From contig QENJ01000053.1 in NCBI GenBank assembly GCA_013374505.1, positions 1 to 17,361 on the forward strand: DNA of 17,361 nt, given 5' to 3'. The DNA comes from Candidatus Methanophagaceae archaeon (GTDB lineage: Archaea > Halobacteriota > Syntropharchaeia > Alkanophagales > Methanospirareceae). Shown here piece after piece: positions 6,288 to 14,835 of the stretch. Position 1 is the stretch's first letter; each line of letters opens with the position of its first letter. The position numbers and the translations under genes are program-made. The notes under the pieces were generated by a model. That model was not told where the DNA came from. It saw only the letters and a list, made by a program, of their open reading frames with translations, and did no database searches.

Positions 6288-9083
6288 TCACCCATCCACA
6301 AAAATCGCCGGCTTCAGCGGAACAGCAAACCTCTTCTTACCCTTCGGATCGTGTTCCTCGTTTATCCCTATTTCACACCCGAACTCGTTAGCCAGATACT
6401 CTTTCTCTCGCGCAATAACTTCCTCTTCACCAAGCTCAAAATAATCCAGCTTACTCTTCATCACCTGCTTCACGAACTCGACCGTGCTCTTATCCTTCCT
6501 GAGTTTCATCGCCTCCCGGATTTTATCTTTATCCGGCAAATCCTTTATCGCACGGAATAGCTCCCATTTCCAGTCTTCTGCGGTATAAACGTAAATCTTT
6601 GTCGGCTCGAGTCTCGCTACTTTCAGTATCTCTTTTATATCGGAAATCAACGAAACCAAATACTCCTCCTCGCGTTCCACACGGTCGTCAATAAACGCCT
6701 CGTTTAGCTCCGGCAGCGTTTGCACCGAAATAAACGATTCATGCAACTCATGCCATATCTCTTCGCATACGTGCGGTACAATAGGCGACAAGATGATCAA
6801 CCATTCCTCCATTACGCTTCGGACAAGTTTCTTACGTCTGTCTTTGTCCTGCCGCTGCTCATAATACCTAATGTCGTTCATAGCGTTAAAAATCATGTTT
6901 ATGCCGGCTTCACGTATCCGAAACGCTTCAAACAACTCAACAGATTCCCGTAACCGTCTGTATAACCGAGACAGCAGCCATCTATCTATATGCGTGAGCT
7001 CAGCCTCGTTTATGCTTTCCGCGTCTATGCTATCCTCAAATAGCTCGACCACGGCATTAAGCTTTTTCCGCAACGCCTCCGTATCCTGTTCGCGCCAATT
7101 GACTACGGTTGCGAAATCAGCGTTAATCGCACAATACAACCTGTACAAATCCACGCCATAGAGTTCCGACACGTCAGCCAACGGAATCACGTTGCCCTTA
7201 CTCTTTGACATCTTCTTGCCTTCTCGAATCATCAACTCGTTCAGAGTAATCGCACGAGGCCACCGACTTTCCGGAAATATCGCAGCGTGGTGCATCAAAA
7301 AGAATACCAGGTGGTTGGACAGGTGCGGTGGTGCCGTATGCCGCAGATCGTTCGGGTACCAGTACATAAACTCGTTTTTTATCCGGTTCAATACGTCAGC
7401 ATCCACGTTTAGCTCATTTGACAATTCCTGTGCATCGCCAATATCCAGGAACACGAGATCAAAGAACTTTTCGGTTAACGCATCAACCGGCAATTGCCGC
7501 AGCAGATGTGCTATGGTGTACATAGCCATGTAAATAGTAGAATCGCTCAGCGACTCGATGATCCAGCCTTTTTCAAACGGGAACGGTGTACCCAAGCCCC
7601 GTTTCCGTGCACAAGGTCTAAAAGCCAGCCAATCAACAATGTCGTGCATATAGGTCTTGTACTTCTCCGGATAGAACGTCATGCCTTCCACGAGTTTATG
7701 CCCCAACTCTTTCCACCACTCGGGAGTGTAATCTATGAACCACTGATCTTGCAATACCGCGACTATCACCTTGTCGCCACCGCGTGTTACCGCCTTACGT
7801 GAAGTTTCATAGAACACATCCGCTATATTCTCACGTTTCAGCCAATCCTTAACTTCGTCTTTTATATCTGCTATTTTAACATTCGCAAACTCGCCGCATT
7901 TTTCATTCAATACGCCACGATAAAACTCGTCTTTATAGATTATCTTCGTGGCTTCTTCCAGGCGCTCATCCGTCTGGCTTTCTATTCCCATGCGTTCGCA
8001 TATCTCTTTCGCGGGTAATTCATAGCCTTCTATGTCGATTATCTTAATCGGCTCGAGTTCGAGACTTTCCGACTTTTTTATGTCTTCCAGTGCGATGTAA
8101 TCATACGGTGCATGCGCCGGAACCGAATAGACAACGCCCGTACCTACATCTTCGTCAACGAAACTTGCCGGTAAAACCGGGACTTCTCTACCATAAACAA
8201 GCTCTTTCACATTCTTGCCTAAAAAAACGCTACCTTCTATCTCGTCGAATACCGTTATTTCGTCTTTTTGAAGGTCCATTTTCTCGGCTGCTTCTTTTGA
8301 AACCACCCATGTTTCGTCTCCGGCTTTTAGTTTGACATAGCTCGCAGCAGGGTTTATCCAGAGGTTTGTAACTCCGAAAATGGTCTCTGGTCGCAGAGTC
8401 GCAGCAATTAAGTAACTGCCGTCTGCAAGTTTGAACTTTATGGCTGTGTGTTCTATCACAGATACTTTTTCGGTGTCCCCGCCTTCTATGTCGTCTTCTC
8501 CAACAGCCGAGTCGTCTTCAATCGAATAAGTGATCGGATATTTACCCTTATTTATCACGCCCTTATCGTACAGCTTTTTGAACTGCCACTCGATGAACTT
8601 GTTGTACATTGGCTCGGTGGTATTGAACTTCCGTCGCCAGTCTATGGAATATCCCATCCGCTTGAAATCCTCGGAGATGCGAGCCGCGAAGAAATTCGCT
8701 ACGTTCTCAGCACTACGGAAGCTATTTAGGAGTTCATCTACCTTATCCGCATCTTCATAAATCGCGATGTAATCTTTGAACCGTGCCACAACCTCTTCTT
8801 CGCCTCTTGCTATGCTATCGGCAATAGCTAAAATCGGCGTGCCGGTAACGTGAAACGCCATGGGAAACAGCACGTTATAGCCCTGCAAACGTTTAAATCG
8901 CGCTATTATATCGCCTAGGGTGTAGGTTCTACCATGACCTATGTGCAACGGTCCGGAGGTGTAAGGGTACGGAACGGTGAAAAAGAACTTCTTAGCGCTG
9001 CTGATTTCTGCTTCAAAAGCATTCGCATCCGCCCATCTACGCTGCCATTTCTCTTCTATCTGTTTGAAGTTTATCGCGGTCAT
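6288..9083 (-). CDS. leuS: Leucyl-tRNA synthetase, archaeal type
   Basis: Cytoplasmic class I synthetase that charges tRNA-Leu with leucine using ATP. The 931 residues match the usual archaeal LeuRS length. The HIGH motif is at residues 47-50 within S-G-P-L-H-I-G-H-G-R, and the KMSKS loop near residue 622 reads G-K-K-M-S-K-S-K-G-N. Between them lies the CP1 editing domain, with T-L-R-P-E-T-I-F-G-V-T near residue 230 and G-T-G-V-V-Y-S-V-P-A-H-A-P-Y-D-Y, which hydrolyses mischarged tRNA. The archaeal C-terminal extension ends with K-P-A-I-F-V-D-G. The ATG at 9083 starts M-T-A-I-N-F, a normal N-terminus, though only a weak A-rich ribosome site (AGAGAAG) precedes it. It has no same-strand partner close by. 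No frameshift occurs across 2.8 kb. Confidence 0.98.
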   Translation of the reverse strand: MTAINFKQIEEKWQRRWADANAFEAEISSAKKFFFTVPYPYTSGPLHIGHGRTYTLGDIIARFKRLQGYNVLFPMAFHVTGTPILAIADSIARGEEEVVARFKDYIAIYEDADKVDELLNSFRSAENVANFFAARISEDFKRMGYSIDWRRKFNTTEPMYNKFIEWQFKKLYDKGVINKGKYPITYSIEDDSAVGEDDIEGGDTEKVSVIEHTAIKFKLADGSYLIAATLRPETIFGVTNLWINPAASYVKLKAGDETWVVSKEAAEKMDLQKDEITVFDEIEGSVFLGKNVKELVYGREVPVLPASFVDEDVGTGVVYSVPAHAPYDYIALEDIKKSESLELEPIKIIDIEGYELPAKEICERMGIESQTDERLEEATKIIYKDEFYRGVLNEKCGEFANVKIADIKDEVKDWLKRENIADVFYETSRKAVTRGGDKVIVAVLQDQWFIDYTPEWWKELGHKLVEGMTFYPEKYKTYMHDIVDWLAFRPCARKRGLGTPFPFEKGWIIESLSDSTIYMAMYTIAHLLRQLPVDALTEKFFDLVFLDIGDAQELSNELNVDADVLNRIKNEFMYWYPNDLRHTAPPHLSNHLVFFLMHHAAIFPESRWPRAITLNELMIREGKKMSKSKGNVIPLADVSELYGVDLYRLYCAINADFATVVNWREQDTEALRKKLNAVVELFEDSIDAESINEAELTHIDRWLLSRLYRRLRESVELFEAFRIREAGINMIFNAMNDIRYYEQRQDKDRRKKLVRSVMEEWLIILSPIVPHVCEEIWHELHESFISVQTLPELNEAFIDDRVEREEEYLVSLISDIKEILKVARLEPTKIYVYTAEDWKWELFRAIKDLPDKDKIREAMKLRKDKSTVEFVKQVMKSKLDYFELGEEEVIAREKEYLANEFGCEIGINEEHDPKGKKRFAVPLKPAIFVDG

Positions 9084-9205
9084 TTCTTTCTTCTCTTAAA
9101 GTATCGCTCAGATAATACTTTTGTGTAAAGTGTAAAATAAAAAGATGAGTATTTCGTGGGTGAAGGGAATAGGTGTATCGTGAAAAAATAGCCCCCGCCA
9201 AAACA

Positions 9206-9379
9206 TCACCGCTCGGCAAGCTTTTGCAGACTTTCTTTGAAATTAATCCGCGGAAATATCAGTGGTTCGATGTCGTACTCAGCTAAACCCTCGATGTAAT
9301 GTCTGTAAGCGTAAAACACATTTTATAGCACAAAAGAATCATCTTTCCTCACTATTTTACGTCTCTTTAGCACAGTCAC
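9206..9379 (-). pseudogene. Small unidentified ORF remnant with in-frame TAA
   Basis: A frame from GTG at 9377-9379 runs V-T-V-L-K-R-R-K-I-V-R-K-D-D-S-F-V-L, hits TAA at 9323-9325, then continues N-V-F-Y-A-Y-R-H-Y-I-E-G-L-A-E-Y-D-I and on to a TGA at 9206-9208. The distal 37 codons could start at a GTG (9317-9319). Composition is protein-like but I do not recognise the family. It lies between the MNT/HEPN pair and leuS and could be a relic of another gene of the defence island. The rest of 9084-9484 holds only the AT-rich leuS promoter region and nothing else identifiable. Confidence 0.3.
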
Positions 9380-9484
9380 AATTCAATCAAATATTTTTGA
9401 GTCGATGGGACCACCATGTAAGATAAAAAGGGTATGCCATAGCAAAAACGAGCTTCATTTGCTTGACAATTGTTTGACAAAGAT

Positions 9485-9892
9485 TTAAGTAGTGGATATT
9501 ACCCCTTCAACAAAATTCAAAATTTTCTCCGCTGCTGCAAGAGCGAATGTAGCGTCTTCTTCAACCAAATCCAAAGAGATTTCCGCGGGGTATCTATCGA
9601 AATAATATACGTTTAATCTGTCGCAATCGTCTTTGAACTTTCCAACTTCCGGATAGTACATTTCACATTCTGCTATTATGTCGGCTAATCTATGAATTTT
9701 AAGGGCAGGTGTTCTTTCCACATCAATGTTTTCTAATTCTAAGAGTGCTTTTAGTGCTTTCTCTGCTGCCTGCTGGCATAAAACACAAGTATCAGAAATT
9801 AGCCCACTCTCGCCCCAGCCAGCCTTTGCAAAAGTAAGATGGTCTTTTGCCTTATTTAGCCAAATTTCTGCTGCTGCTTTATTCTTTCTCAT
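9485..9892 (-). CDS. HEPN-domain toxin
   Basis: This 135-residue helical protein is of the small HEPN type. It shows W-L-N-K-A-K-D-H-L near residue 11, the C-x-x-Q-Q-A-A-E-K-A-L-K-A segment near 37-49, an R-x6-H pair (R60, H67 in R-T-P-A-L-K-I-H-R-L) and a Y-F-D-R-Y-P segment near residue 97. HEPN proteins of this kind are metal-independent RNases. In MNT/HEPN pairs the toxin is silenced by the partner, in studied cases by adding AMP to a tyrosine of the HEPN. Its start overlaps the upstream MNT gene by 14 bases, so the two are co-translated. The protein looks full length. It is the last gene of the minus-strand defence operon. Confidence 0.85.
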   Translation of the reverse strand: MRKNKAAAEIWLNKAKDHLTFAKAGWGESGLISDTCVLCQQAAEKALKALLELENIDVERTPALKIHRLADIIAECEMYYPEVGKFKDDCDRLNVYYFDRYPAEISLDLVEEDATFALAAAEKILNFVEGVISTT

Positions 9893-10217
9893 ATAATACG
9901 ACTCCTTTTGATAAAACTAATCGAATAAAGGAACTATTAATCTTTTCTGCACGGTTCCACTCCTCAGGTGTATAAATAATGGGTTCAACCGGATATTTAA
10001 ATCCAAAACGCGCTCTTATTAGTTGAACCAGTTCTATAACCCTGTCCACAAATCTTTTATTCGTCTCCTTTATAATTAGTAAATCTATGTCTGAATTTGT
10101 TCTTTCTGTTTTAGTCGCATAGGAACCAAATAGAATTATCTTCTCGGGTTTATACTTTGAGACTACGAAATCAATCAATAAATCTAAATCCGGTATAGTT
10201 TTAAAATTCGTCTCCAT
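9879..10217 (-). CDS. MNT-type nucleotidyltransferase antitoxin
   Basis: This 112-residue minimal nucleotidyltransferase carries the catalytic signature G31-S32-x10-D43-x-D45 in L-F-G-S-Y-A-T-K-T-E-R-T-N-S-D-I-D-L-L. The likely role is to neutralise the HEPN partner encoded just downstream, by AMP transfer in characterised pairs. The ATG at 10217 follows GGAGG at 10226-10230 with 8 bases between. The gene's first 34 bases overlap the out-of-frame tail of the hsdR stub, which stops at 10184, so ribosomes ending the stub are placed on this start. The protein is complete and the catalytic residues are intact. Confidence 0.87.
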   Translation of the reverse strand: METNFKTIPDLDLLIDFVVSKYKPEKIILFGSYATKTERTNSDIDLLIIKETNKRFVDRVIELVQLIRARFGFKYPVEPIIYTPEEWNRAEKINSSFIRLVLSKGVVLYEKE

Positions 10218-10621
10218 TCATTTTGCCTCCTATGTTCAAAGTCTATTACCTTTACTGTTTCTACTTCTTCGCTACCGTCTTCCTTACGAATTTGAACTTT
10301 TAGGCCGTCTTTTAGCATACGGTAGACTTCTCTGTTGGCTATCACGGGATTTAATGAACTGCGGTCTCTGGTCAGTCCATCAATGGCGAGGGCAATGGCT
10401 TCTTCGGGTAAATCAGGATTCAGACGACATAAAGCGGATTTCAAGCGTGAGACTAAGACAACATCCGATGGTGTTTCTTTGCCAAGCGTTCCAGTCTCTC
10501 CGAATTTCTCATTAAAGCAGTTCTGGTGTTCGTAGTCGAGCGATTGGAATAGTTCTATGGCAGGTTGTTCGACTAAGGTGGATTCGGAATATTCAACTGC
10601 TACATGACTCATGCTTTTCAT
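10184..10621 (-). pseudogene. hsdR: Type I restriction HsdR, N-terminal stub
   Basis: About 130 residues match the start of a type I restriction endonuclease R subunit: Y-E-H-Q-N-C-F-N-E-K-F-G, G-T-L-G-K-E-T-P-S-D-V-V-L, N-R-E-V-Y-R-M-L-K-D-G and V-E-T-V-K-V-I-D-F-E. A complete HsdR has about 1000 residues with a PD-(D/E)xK nuclease and a helicase motor, and both are missing. Right after F-E-H the frame reads through the GGAGG and start region of the MNT gene (R-R-Q-N-E-W-R-R) and stops. The break is therefore the exact upstream border of the MNT/HEPN pair, by insertion or by deletion of the rest. Its start overlaps the DUF4209 stop by four bases (ATGA). No restriction activity is possible. 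Confidence 0.82.
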
Positions 10622-12528
10622 CGCTTAGCTCCTTTAACAGCCTTAGCGGTCTCTGCATTTTCTATGACTCCACTCTCTGCTGCTGAGTCCTTCACCTGCT
10701 GCGCTTCATCTTCCTTAATCTGTGCGATTATCGGCAAACAGCACAAACGTAATATCAACCACCACAGATACGCTACTTGCACCGAATAAAAGTCATTGTG
10801 AGAGATTAACCCGTGTGCCATCCGATTTCTCAAATTTGCACCAAAACGCTCGGTCAAAAGTCCTTGAAGATCAAAGATAAGATCTTCCCCACAAATATTT
10901 TGCATTTCCGGCAAATACAATGTTTTATTTAGACTGCGTTCATCTTGAATTCCTTTGGGATCGATTCCAGACGTTATGACACCACGCTGTGTCAGAACAT
11001 GACGTATAGAATTCTCAAATTGTGGGATCAATAGGTGAGCAGCCACCAAGAAATCCCCTTCCATTCCTGCATGGAGCCCTTGTGCATAGATATACTCACG
11101 TCCTTCTGGAATAAGAGGGTTGTTGGACACGATAGGTATAAAATCGCTCAACCGAACATTAGGTTCCAAGTTAATTTGGCATCTGACAGGCTCGATGATA
11201 CCCTGTGTGTGAATTGTGTGGTGAAATTTCGCTTGCTTGAACATATTTGCACGCATCGCGGCTTCCGCTTCTTTAGGATCGTTAGAGAATAGATTTGAAC
11301 TGCTGCCAACGACCTTCCCTTTTTCATTGACCTTAACCACTGGAAATAAAGGTCTGATCGGATATTCTTTTGCCAACTCTTGAACTTCTTTCCGTAGGCT
11401 ACTAACTTCTGGAGATTCACCCATCAGAGCGAGTTCAAAAATAGCATCATAAAGTGTTTTGCCTTTTACCCGTGCGATTGCATTTTTCGCCGCCTCATTT
11501 AAGTCGCTCTCTGTCGAGATAAACTTTGGGTAATTTATAGGTCTCTCTTGATATTCTAACATGATATGATGAAGTTCTTCTATACGCTCGTTCATACCCT
11601 CTTTCATACACTCGTTCGCTCCACCGATTATTCGCCTGTAAGATTCGATAGCACGCCCCATATGACCAGCCGCAGCCACATATCTGGTAAGCGCCTCCCC
11701 GTCTGCTTCTACTTTTGCTGCATTAACATACGTTTCTGCTACCTTTATTTGCGCAGTCCTTTCATTGTCGGCATCTTTTGCCAATTTGTGCCAATGTGCC
11801 TTTGTTTCCCAATATCTTCTGGCACGGTGCCAGTCACCATCCGACTCGGCACGTTTTGCCAGTTTTTCAGAAAGAGCTGAATATTTCGCGCTATCATCTC
11901 GCTGAAATTCCAATAGAAGACCCATCAGACGTTCTGATAGAAATTTTGGGTCTTCTCCGTTATATTTATCCAGCACGGTTTCTATATGTGAAATGACCTT
12001 ATTTAAATGCCCTGCTTTTCTCCCAAGTAAAGCTGCCAAGCGAACTGCTCGCTCAATTCTTTTTGCACAAGCAGACCACTGAACGGGATCCTCCAAGATG
12101 GTAGCCGTCTCTAAATAGGCGGCTATCGCCAACTCTGCCGCACGAAAATCTCTCTTTTTTACCCATAATATGTCTGCAATTCTGGCTCGGAGTTCTGGAT
12201 CTAAAATGTCAAAAACAATCTCACCAAAAAACTTTAAATGATCTTCACTAAAATCATCTATGATGGCACTTCGTGGGCCATGCATTACGAACAGTGGAGT
12301 GACTGGCTCTGTAGGTGAGCTTGGCTTCAACATCATTGAAGCGGCATAACCCAACAGGGTGAATACTTCTTCTGTCTTAGTTTCACCTGCTGCCTCTGCT
12401 TCATGCGCCTTATCAAAGAATATGAGGAAATAACGGTCGCACTCTTTCCTATCGCATTTTTTAATTAATTCTTCCAACTGTAATTCCTCAAAATCCCTCT
12501 TCGCTAATGGGATATTCTTTAATGACAT
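10618..12528 (-). CDS. DUF4209 protein of type I restriction loci (HEPN-like C-terminus)
   Basis: This intact 636-residue protein belongs to a family commonly found between hsdS and hsdR. The first 330 residues are helical and repeat-like, rich in Ala, Glu and Arg, possibly a scaffold. The C-terminal DUF4209 region contains L-V-A-A-H-L-L-I-P-Q-F-E-N-S-I-R, a G-E-D-L-I-F-D-L-Q-G-L-L segment and N-L-R-N-R-M-A-H-G-L, whose R567-x4-H572 pair resembles HEPN ribonuclease signatures. The tail after residue 600 is charged and low-complexity. A TTATAA lies about 10 bases before the ATG at 12528, and the stop overlaps the hsdR stub by four bases. Function is undemonstrated. The HEPN link is inference; a role in antiphage defence alongside the restriction system fits its position. 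Confidence 0.8.
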   Translation of the reverse strand: MSLKNIPLAKRDFEELQLEELIKKCDRKECDRYFLIFFDKAHEAEAAGETKTEEVFTLLGYAASMMLKPSSPTEPVTPLFVMHGPRSAIIDDFSEDHLKFFGEIVFDILDPELRARIADILWVKKRDFRAAELAIAAYLETATILEDPVQWSACAKRIERAVRLAALLGRKAGHLNKVISHIETVLDKYNGEDPKFLSERLMGLLLEFQRDDSAKYSALSEKLAKRAESDGDWHRARRYWETKAHWHKLAKDADNERTAQIKVAETYVNAAKVEADGEALTRYVAAAGHMGRAIESYRRIIGGANECMKEGMNERIEELHHIMLEYQERPINYPKFISTESDLNEAAKNAIARVKGKTLYDAIFELALMGESPEVSSLRKEVQELAKEYPIRPLFPVVKVNEKGKVVGSSSNLFSNDPKEAEAAMRANMFKQAKFHHTIHTQGIIEPVRCQINLEPNVRLSDFIPIVSNNPLIPEGREYIYAQGLHAGMEGDFLVAAHLLIPQFENSIRHVLTQRGVITSGIDPKGIQDERSLNKTLYLPEMQNICGEDLIFDLQGLLTERFGANLRNRMAHGLISHNDFYSVQVAYLWWLILRLCCLPIIAQIKEDEAQQVKDSAAESGVIENAETAKAVKGAKR

Positions 12529-12601
12529 GTTTATAACCTGAGTTTCAGAGTAATAAAAGCTTTTCGATTAGTTATATGTCGTTTGATCCATGATGAAGTT
12601 G

Positions 12602-13480
12602 CTATTTGGTCATCTTGCATAGACCGCTGAAGAGAATGTCCCCCGCTTCAGCAATACGGTTCTGTACCGTGCAATACATACGGTCTATTGGGACTCTGTC
12701 GCCAAAGTTTGTTACGCCTTGATGAAATGGTAAACCATCGCCCGTATCATTGTAAAACTCGGACTTTGGTGATTGCCCCATCACAATGTTGCACACACCT
12801 CCAAACCTCTTCACTTCCCACCCATCTAGTATCTTCCCCAATTCCGAATACACCATTTTCGCTTTCTCGTGTCCGGGAAAGCGAAATTTAACAAACCATT
12901 CTTTGTAAATGATCTGTGCCATCTCTTCTAAAATCTGAATGCGGCGGGTATTGTTCTCAATAAGGTCATCATAAGCCGAGAGAATAGCTGCGATTTTGCG
13001 CTGAATATTGAGCGGAGGGACTTCAATCTCTAAATCTTGCACTACTTTTAAATCTGCTCTTTGGCGCCCTGATACACCAAACATAGATTTTTCTGCTGTT
13101 TTCCTATTTATGTCTGAAACTGACAAATAATAAATAAAGGAACTATCCGAAAATCCGTCTCTATGTCTAAAAACAAAAAATTCCGTTGAACCAAAACCTT
13201 TAATGGCAGTATCCTTTACCTGTACGATTTTACCATTTCCCAGAGAAGGAGTTATTCTGGCAAATAAGACATCACCCATCATAAACTTTGAACCACCTCC
13301 TTTAGACATTCTTTTCCTCATAGAAGAAACATATCTGTTACCGGGAGATAGTTCTTCCATTTCTGTGAATGGGTATTCTTTACCCTTTTCAAGTGATATT
13401 TTAGGGTTAGTAATCACAAAGTCCGAAAACCTCACCTTTCTCCACCCCTCCTTCACCACCTCCGTCATTCCGTATTCCAT
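12602..13480 (-). pseudogene. hsdS: Type I restriction specificity subunit HsdS, C-terminally truncated
   Basis: HsdS chooses the DNA target through two recognition domains separated by helices. Here the first domain (residues about 10-160) is complete and ends in L-E-I-E-V-P-P-L-N-I-Q-R-K-I-A-A-I-L, the usual start of the conserved spacer helix, followed by Y-D-D-L-I-E-N-N-T-R-R-I and E-W-F-V-K-F-R-F-P-G. The second domain begins with G-W-E-V-K-R-F and M-G-Q-S-P-K-S, reaches G-D-I-L-F-S and stops after G-L-C-K-M-T-K, about 100-150 residues early. The start is either the ATG at 13480 or, more likely, the ATG at 13468, which overlaps the upstream TGA as ATGA. A half-specificity protein might dimerise, but no hsdM is present in the window. 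Confidence 0.82.
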
Positions 13481-14243
13481 CCCAACCGCCTTTCCATCTC
13501 CAGCATCTCCCTCTCTCGCTCCAATTCCTTTTTCCGCTCATCCTCAGTCGGCAGATACAACTTATACTTAGACGCGAATATCTGCTTACTGTCCTCAAGC
13601 AGCGTATACCTTACCATCGTTTCGTTCTTATCACTACAAAGAATCAAACCGATAGTGGGATTGTCACTTTCCAGTCTCTCCTCTTTCTCGAAGTAGCGCA
13701 CATAAAAATCCATCTGCCCGATGTCCTGAGCCTCTCATATAGAAGTGAGTTAATCTGCCGTTCCAGTTCCCGAGTGCTCCAGCGATTTTCAATCGCCTCT
13801 AACATGTAAAAGTTCCTCGCTTCTTCTTTCTCTACTTTCAAAAGAAGGCGGTAATGAGTCCATGTCAATTCTGCACGCAGTGCGTTCACTTTTGGAAAAG
13901 TCTGATAAAAATCCCTCATGTACCAGAGATTCCTCTCTGTGAACCCTCGCCCATAATCTCGTGTAAGCCTTCTGGAAACTTCATTAATCAGTGCCTTTCC
14001 ATATTTAGCCCTCTCAGCCCCTTTTTGCTCTTCCTCAACGATAATTCTGCCTATACCCCAGTAAGCGTGAACCATAGCAAAATTAACAGCATGGTAAGCA
14101 GAGCTACGTGCTTTTTCTATTATCGCTTTTATGCTCTTGTATGAGGTATCTATGGATGCCTGCTCCTTTAATGTGATGTTTTCTTCACTCATACCTCCAT
14201 CTGCTCCAGCTAATTTCTGCAACCAATGGTTGCTGTTTTTCAT
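13465..14243 (-). pseudogene. DUF1016/YhcG-family nuclease, catalytic core deleted
   Basis: The N-terminal DUF1016 domain is clear from about residue 30 (Y-W-G-I-G-R-I-I-V-E-E-E, L-T-R-D-Y-G-R-G-F-T-E-R-N-L, N-S-L-L-Y-E-R-L). The family then continues through a PD-(D/E)xK nuclease core. Here, near 13733, the sequence jumps from Y-E-R-L to D-I-G-Q-M-D-F-Y-V-R-Y-F-E in another frame, then P-T-I-G-L-I-L-C-S-D-K-N-E to the TGA at 13465. About 80 or more residues holding the catalytic D/E/K are gone. Start may be the Met at 14243 or the Met about 17 codons later next to GGAGGT. It leads the operon into hsdS with an overlap. The nearby IS remnant ends 12 bases upstream of 14243. Confidence 0.8.
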
Positions 14244-14254
14244 TCAAGAAAGAA

Positions 14255-14781
14255 TGTTGAGTCCTGATATTATTTCGCTTACTATTCATAAGACATTTCT
14301 TATACATAATCTTACCTCCCTTTCACACCTCTCGAAGAACATTCCAAGCGTGTTCTCAGACCTCATTTTCCAGATAAAAGCCTCATTCGGAGTTTCAAAG
14401 TATTCCAGATCAAGTGCCCCATGGACACGGTTATTGTGCCACTCAGCAAACGCATAAGCCGTATCAAACCTCTACCTATGCCTTCTGTACTCCTGAAACC
14501 ACCGCTCGATCTTACCGTTCGTTTGCGGATTATTCCGCTTCTCATCATCGCTAAGATGTGTTTTTGGTCTTCTTTTCTTATCTAGCATAGGCCCCCGTTT
14601 CCATATAACACTTCACCAATTGCTGTAATCTTCTCCTTGAGACACCATACATCGCTGCAACCAACTCCGTGCTTTCAGCTTTGTTTATTACCTGCTCAAC
14701 TGCCCATTTGATCTTTTTATCTGTTAGTTTCGCCATAAGTTGAGGTGAAGTTTCTTGACAAAATAATTCCGGGACTCTACA
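14255..14781 (-). mobile_element. IS481-like element, internally deleted, with terminal inverted repeats
   Basis: The left end GAGTCCTGATATTATTTCG (14259-14277) and the reverse complement of the right end, GAGTCCCGGAATTATTTTG (down from 14777), match at 15 of 19 positions. Both are preceded by TGT plus one variable base, giving ends at 14255 and 14781. Between them lies a transposase gene of 451 bases instead of roughly 1 kb. No target duplication is obvious at the borders. With intact-looking ends but no catalytic core it resembles a non-autonomous, MITE-like derivative. It sits between fdhD and the defence operon, where hsdM might be expected. Confidence 0.72.
14286..14736 (-). pseudogene. 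rve-type (IS481-like) transposase, core deleted
   Basis: From the ATG at 14736 the frame gives a helix-turn-helix N-terminus (K-W-A-V-E-Q-V-I-N-K-A-E, A-A-M-Y-G-V-S-R-R-R-L-Q-Q-L-V). A G5 run (C5 at 14592-14596 on the plus strand) breaks the frame. Dropping one G gives M-E-T-G-P-M-L-D-K-K-R-R-P-K-T-H-L-S-D. Directly after D-E-K-R comes N-P-Q-T-N-G-K-I-E-R-W-F-Q-E-Y, the segment with the final Glu of the DDE triad. About 120 residues with both Asp residues are missing. A TAG interrupts R-R-H-R and R-F-D-T-A-Y, and the C-terminus N-N-R-V-H-G-A-L-D-L-E-Y is preserved to TGA at 14286. It cannot catalyse transposition. Confidence 0.78.
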
Positions 14782-14835
14782 GTTACCACTGCCAAAAAGT
14801 TATTAGTAAAGCATTCTTTTTGAAACAAAAGACCT

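Noticed and set aside
6720..8760. Several plus-strand open frames of 75-115 codons opposite leuS
   Set aside because: They are antisense shadows of a long conserved gene, lack ribosome binding sites and show no family motifs.
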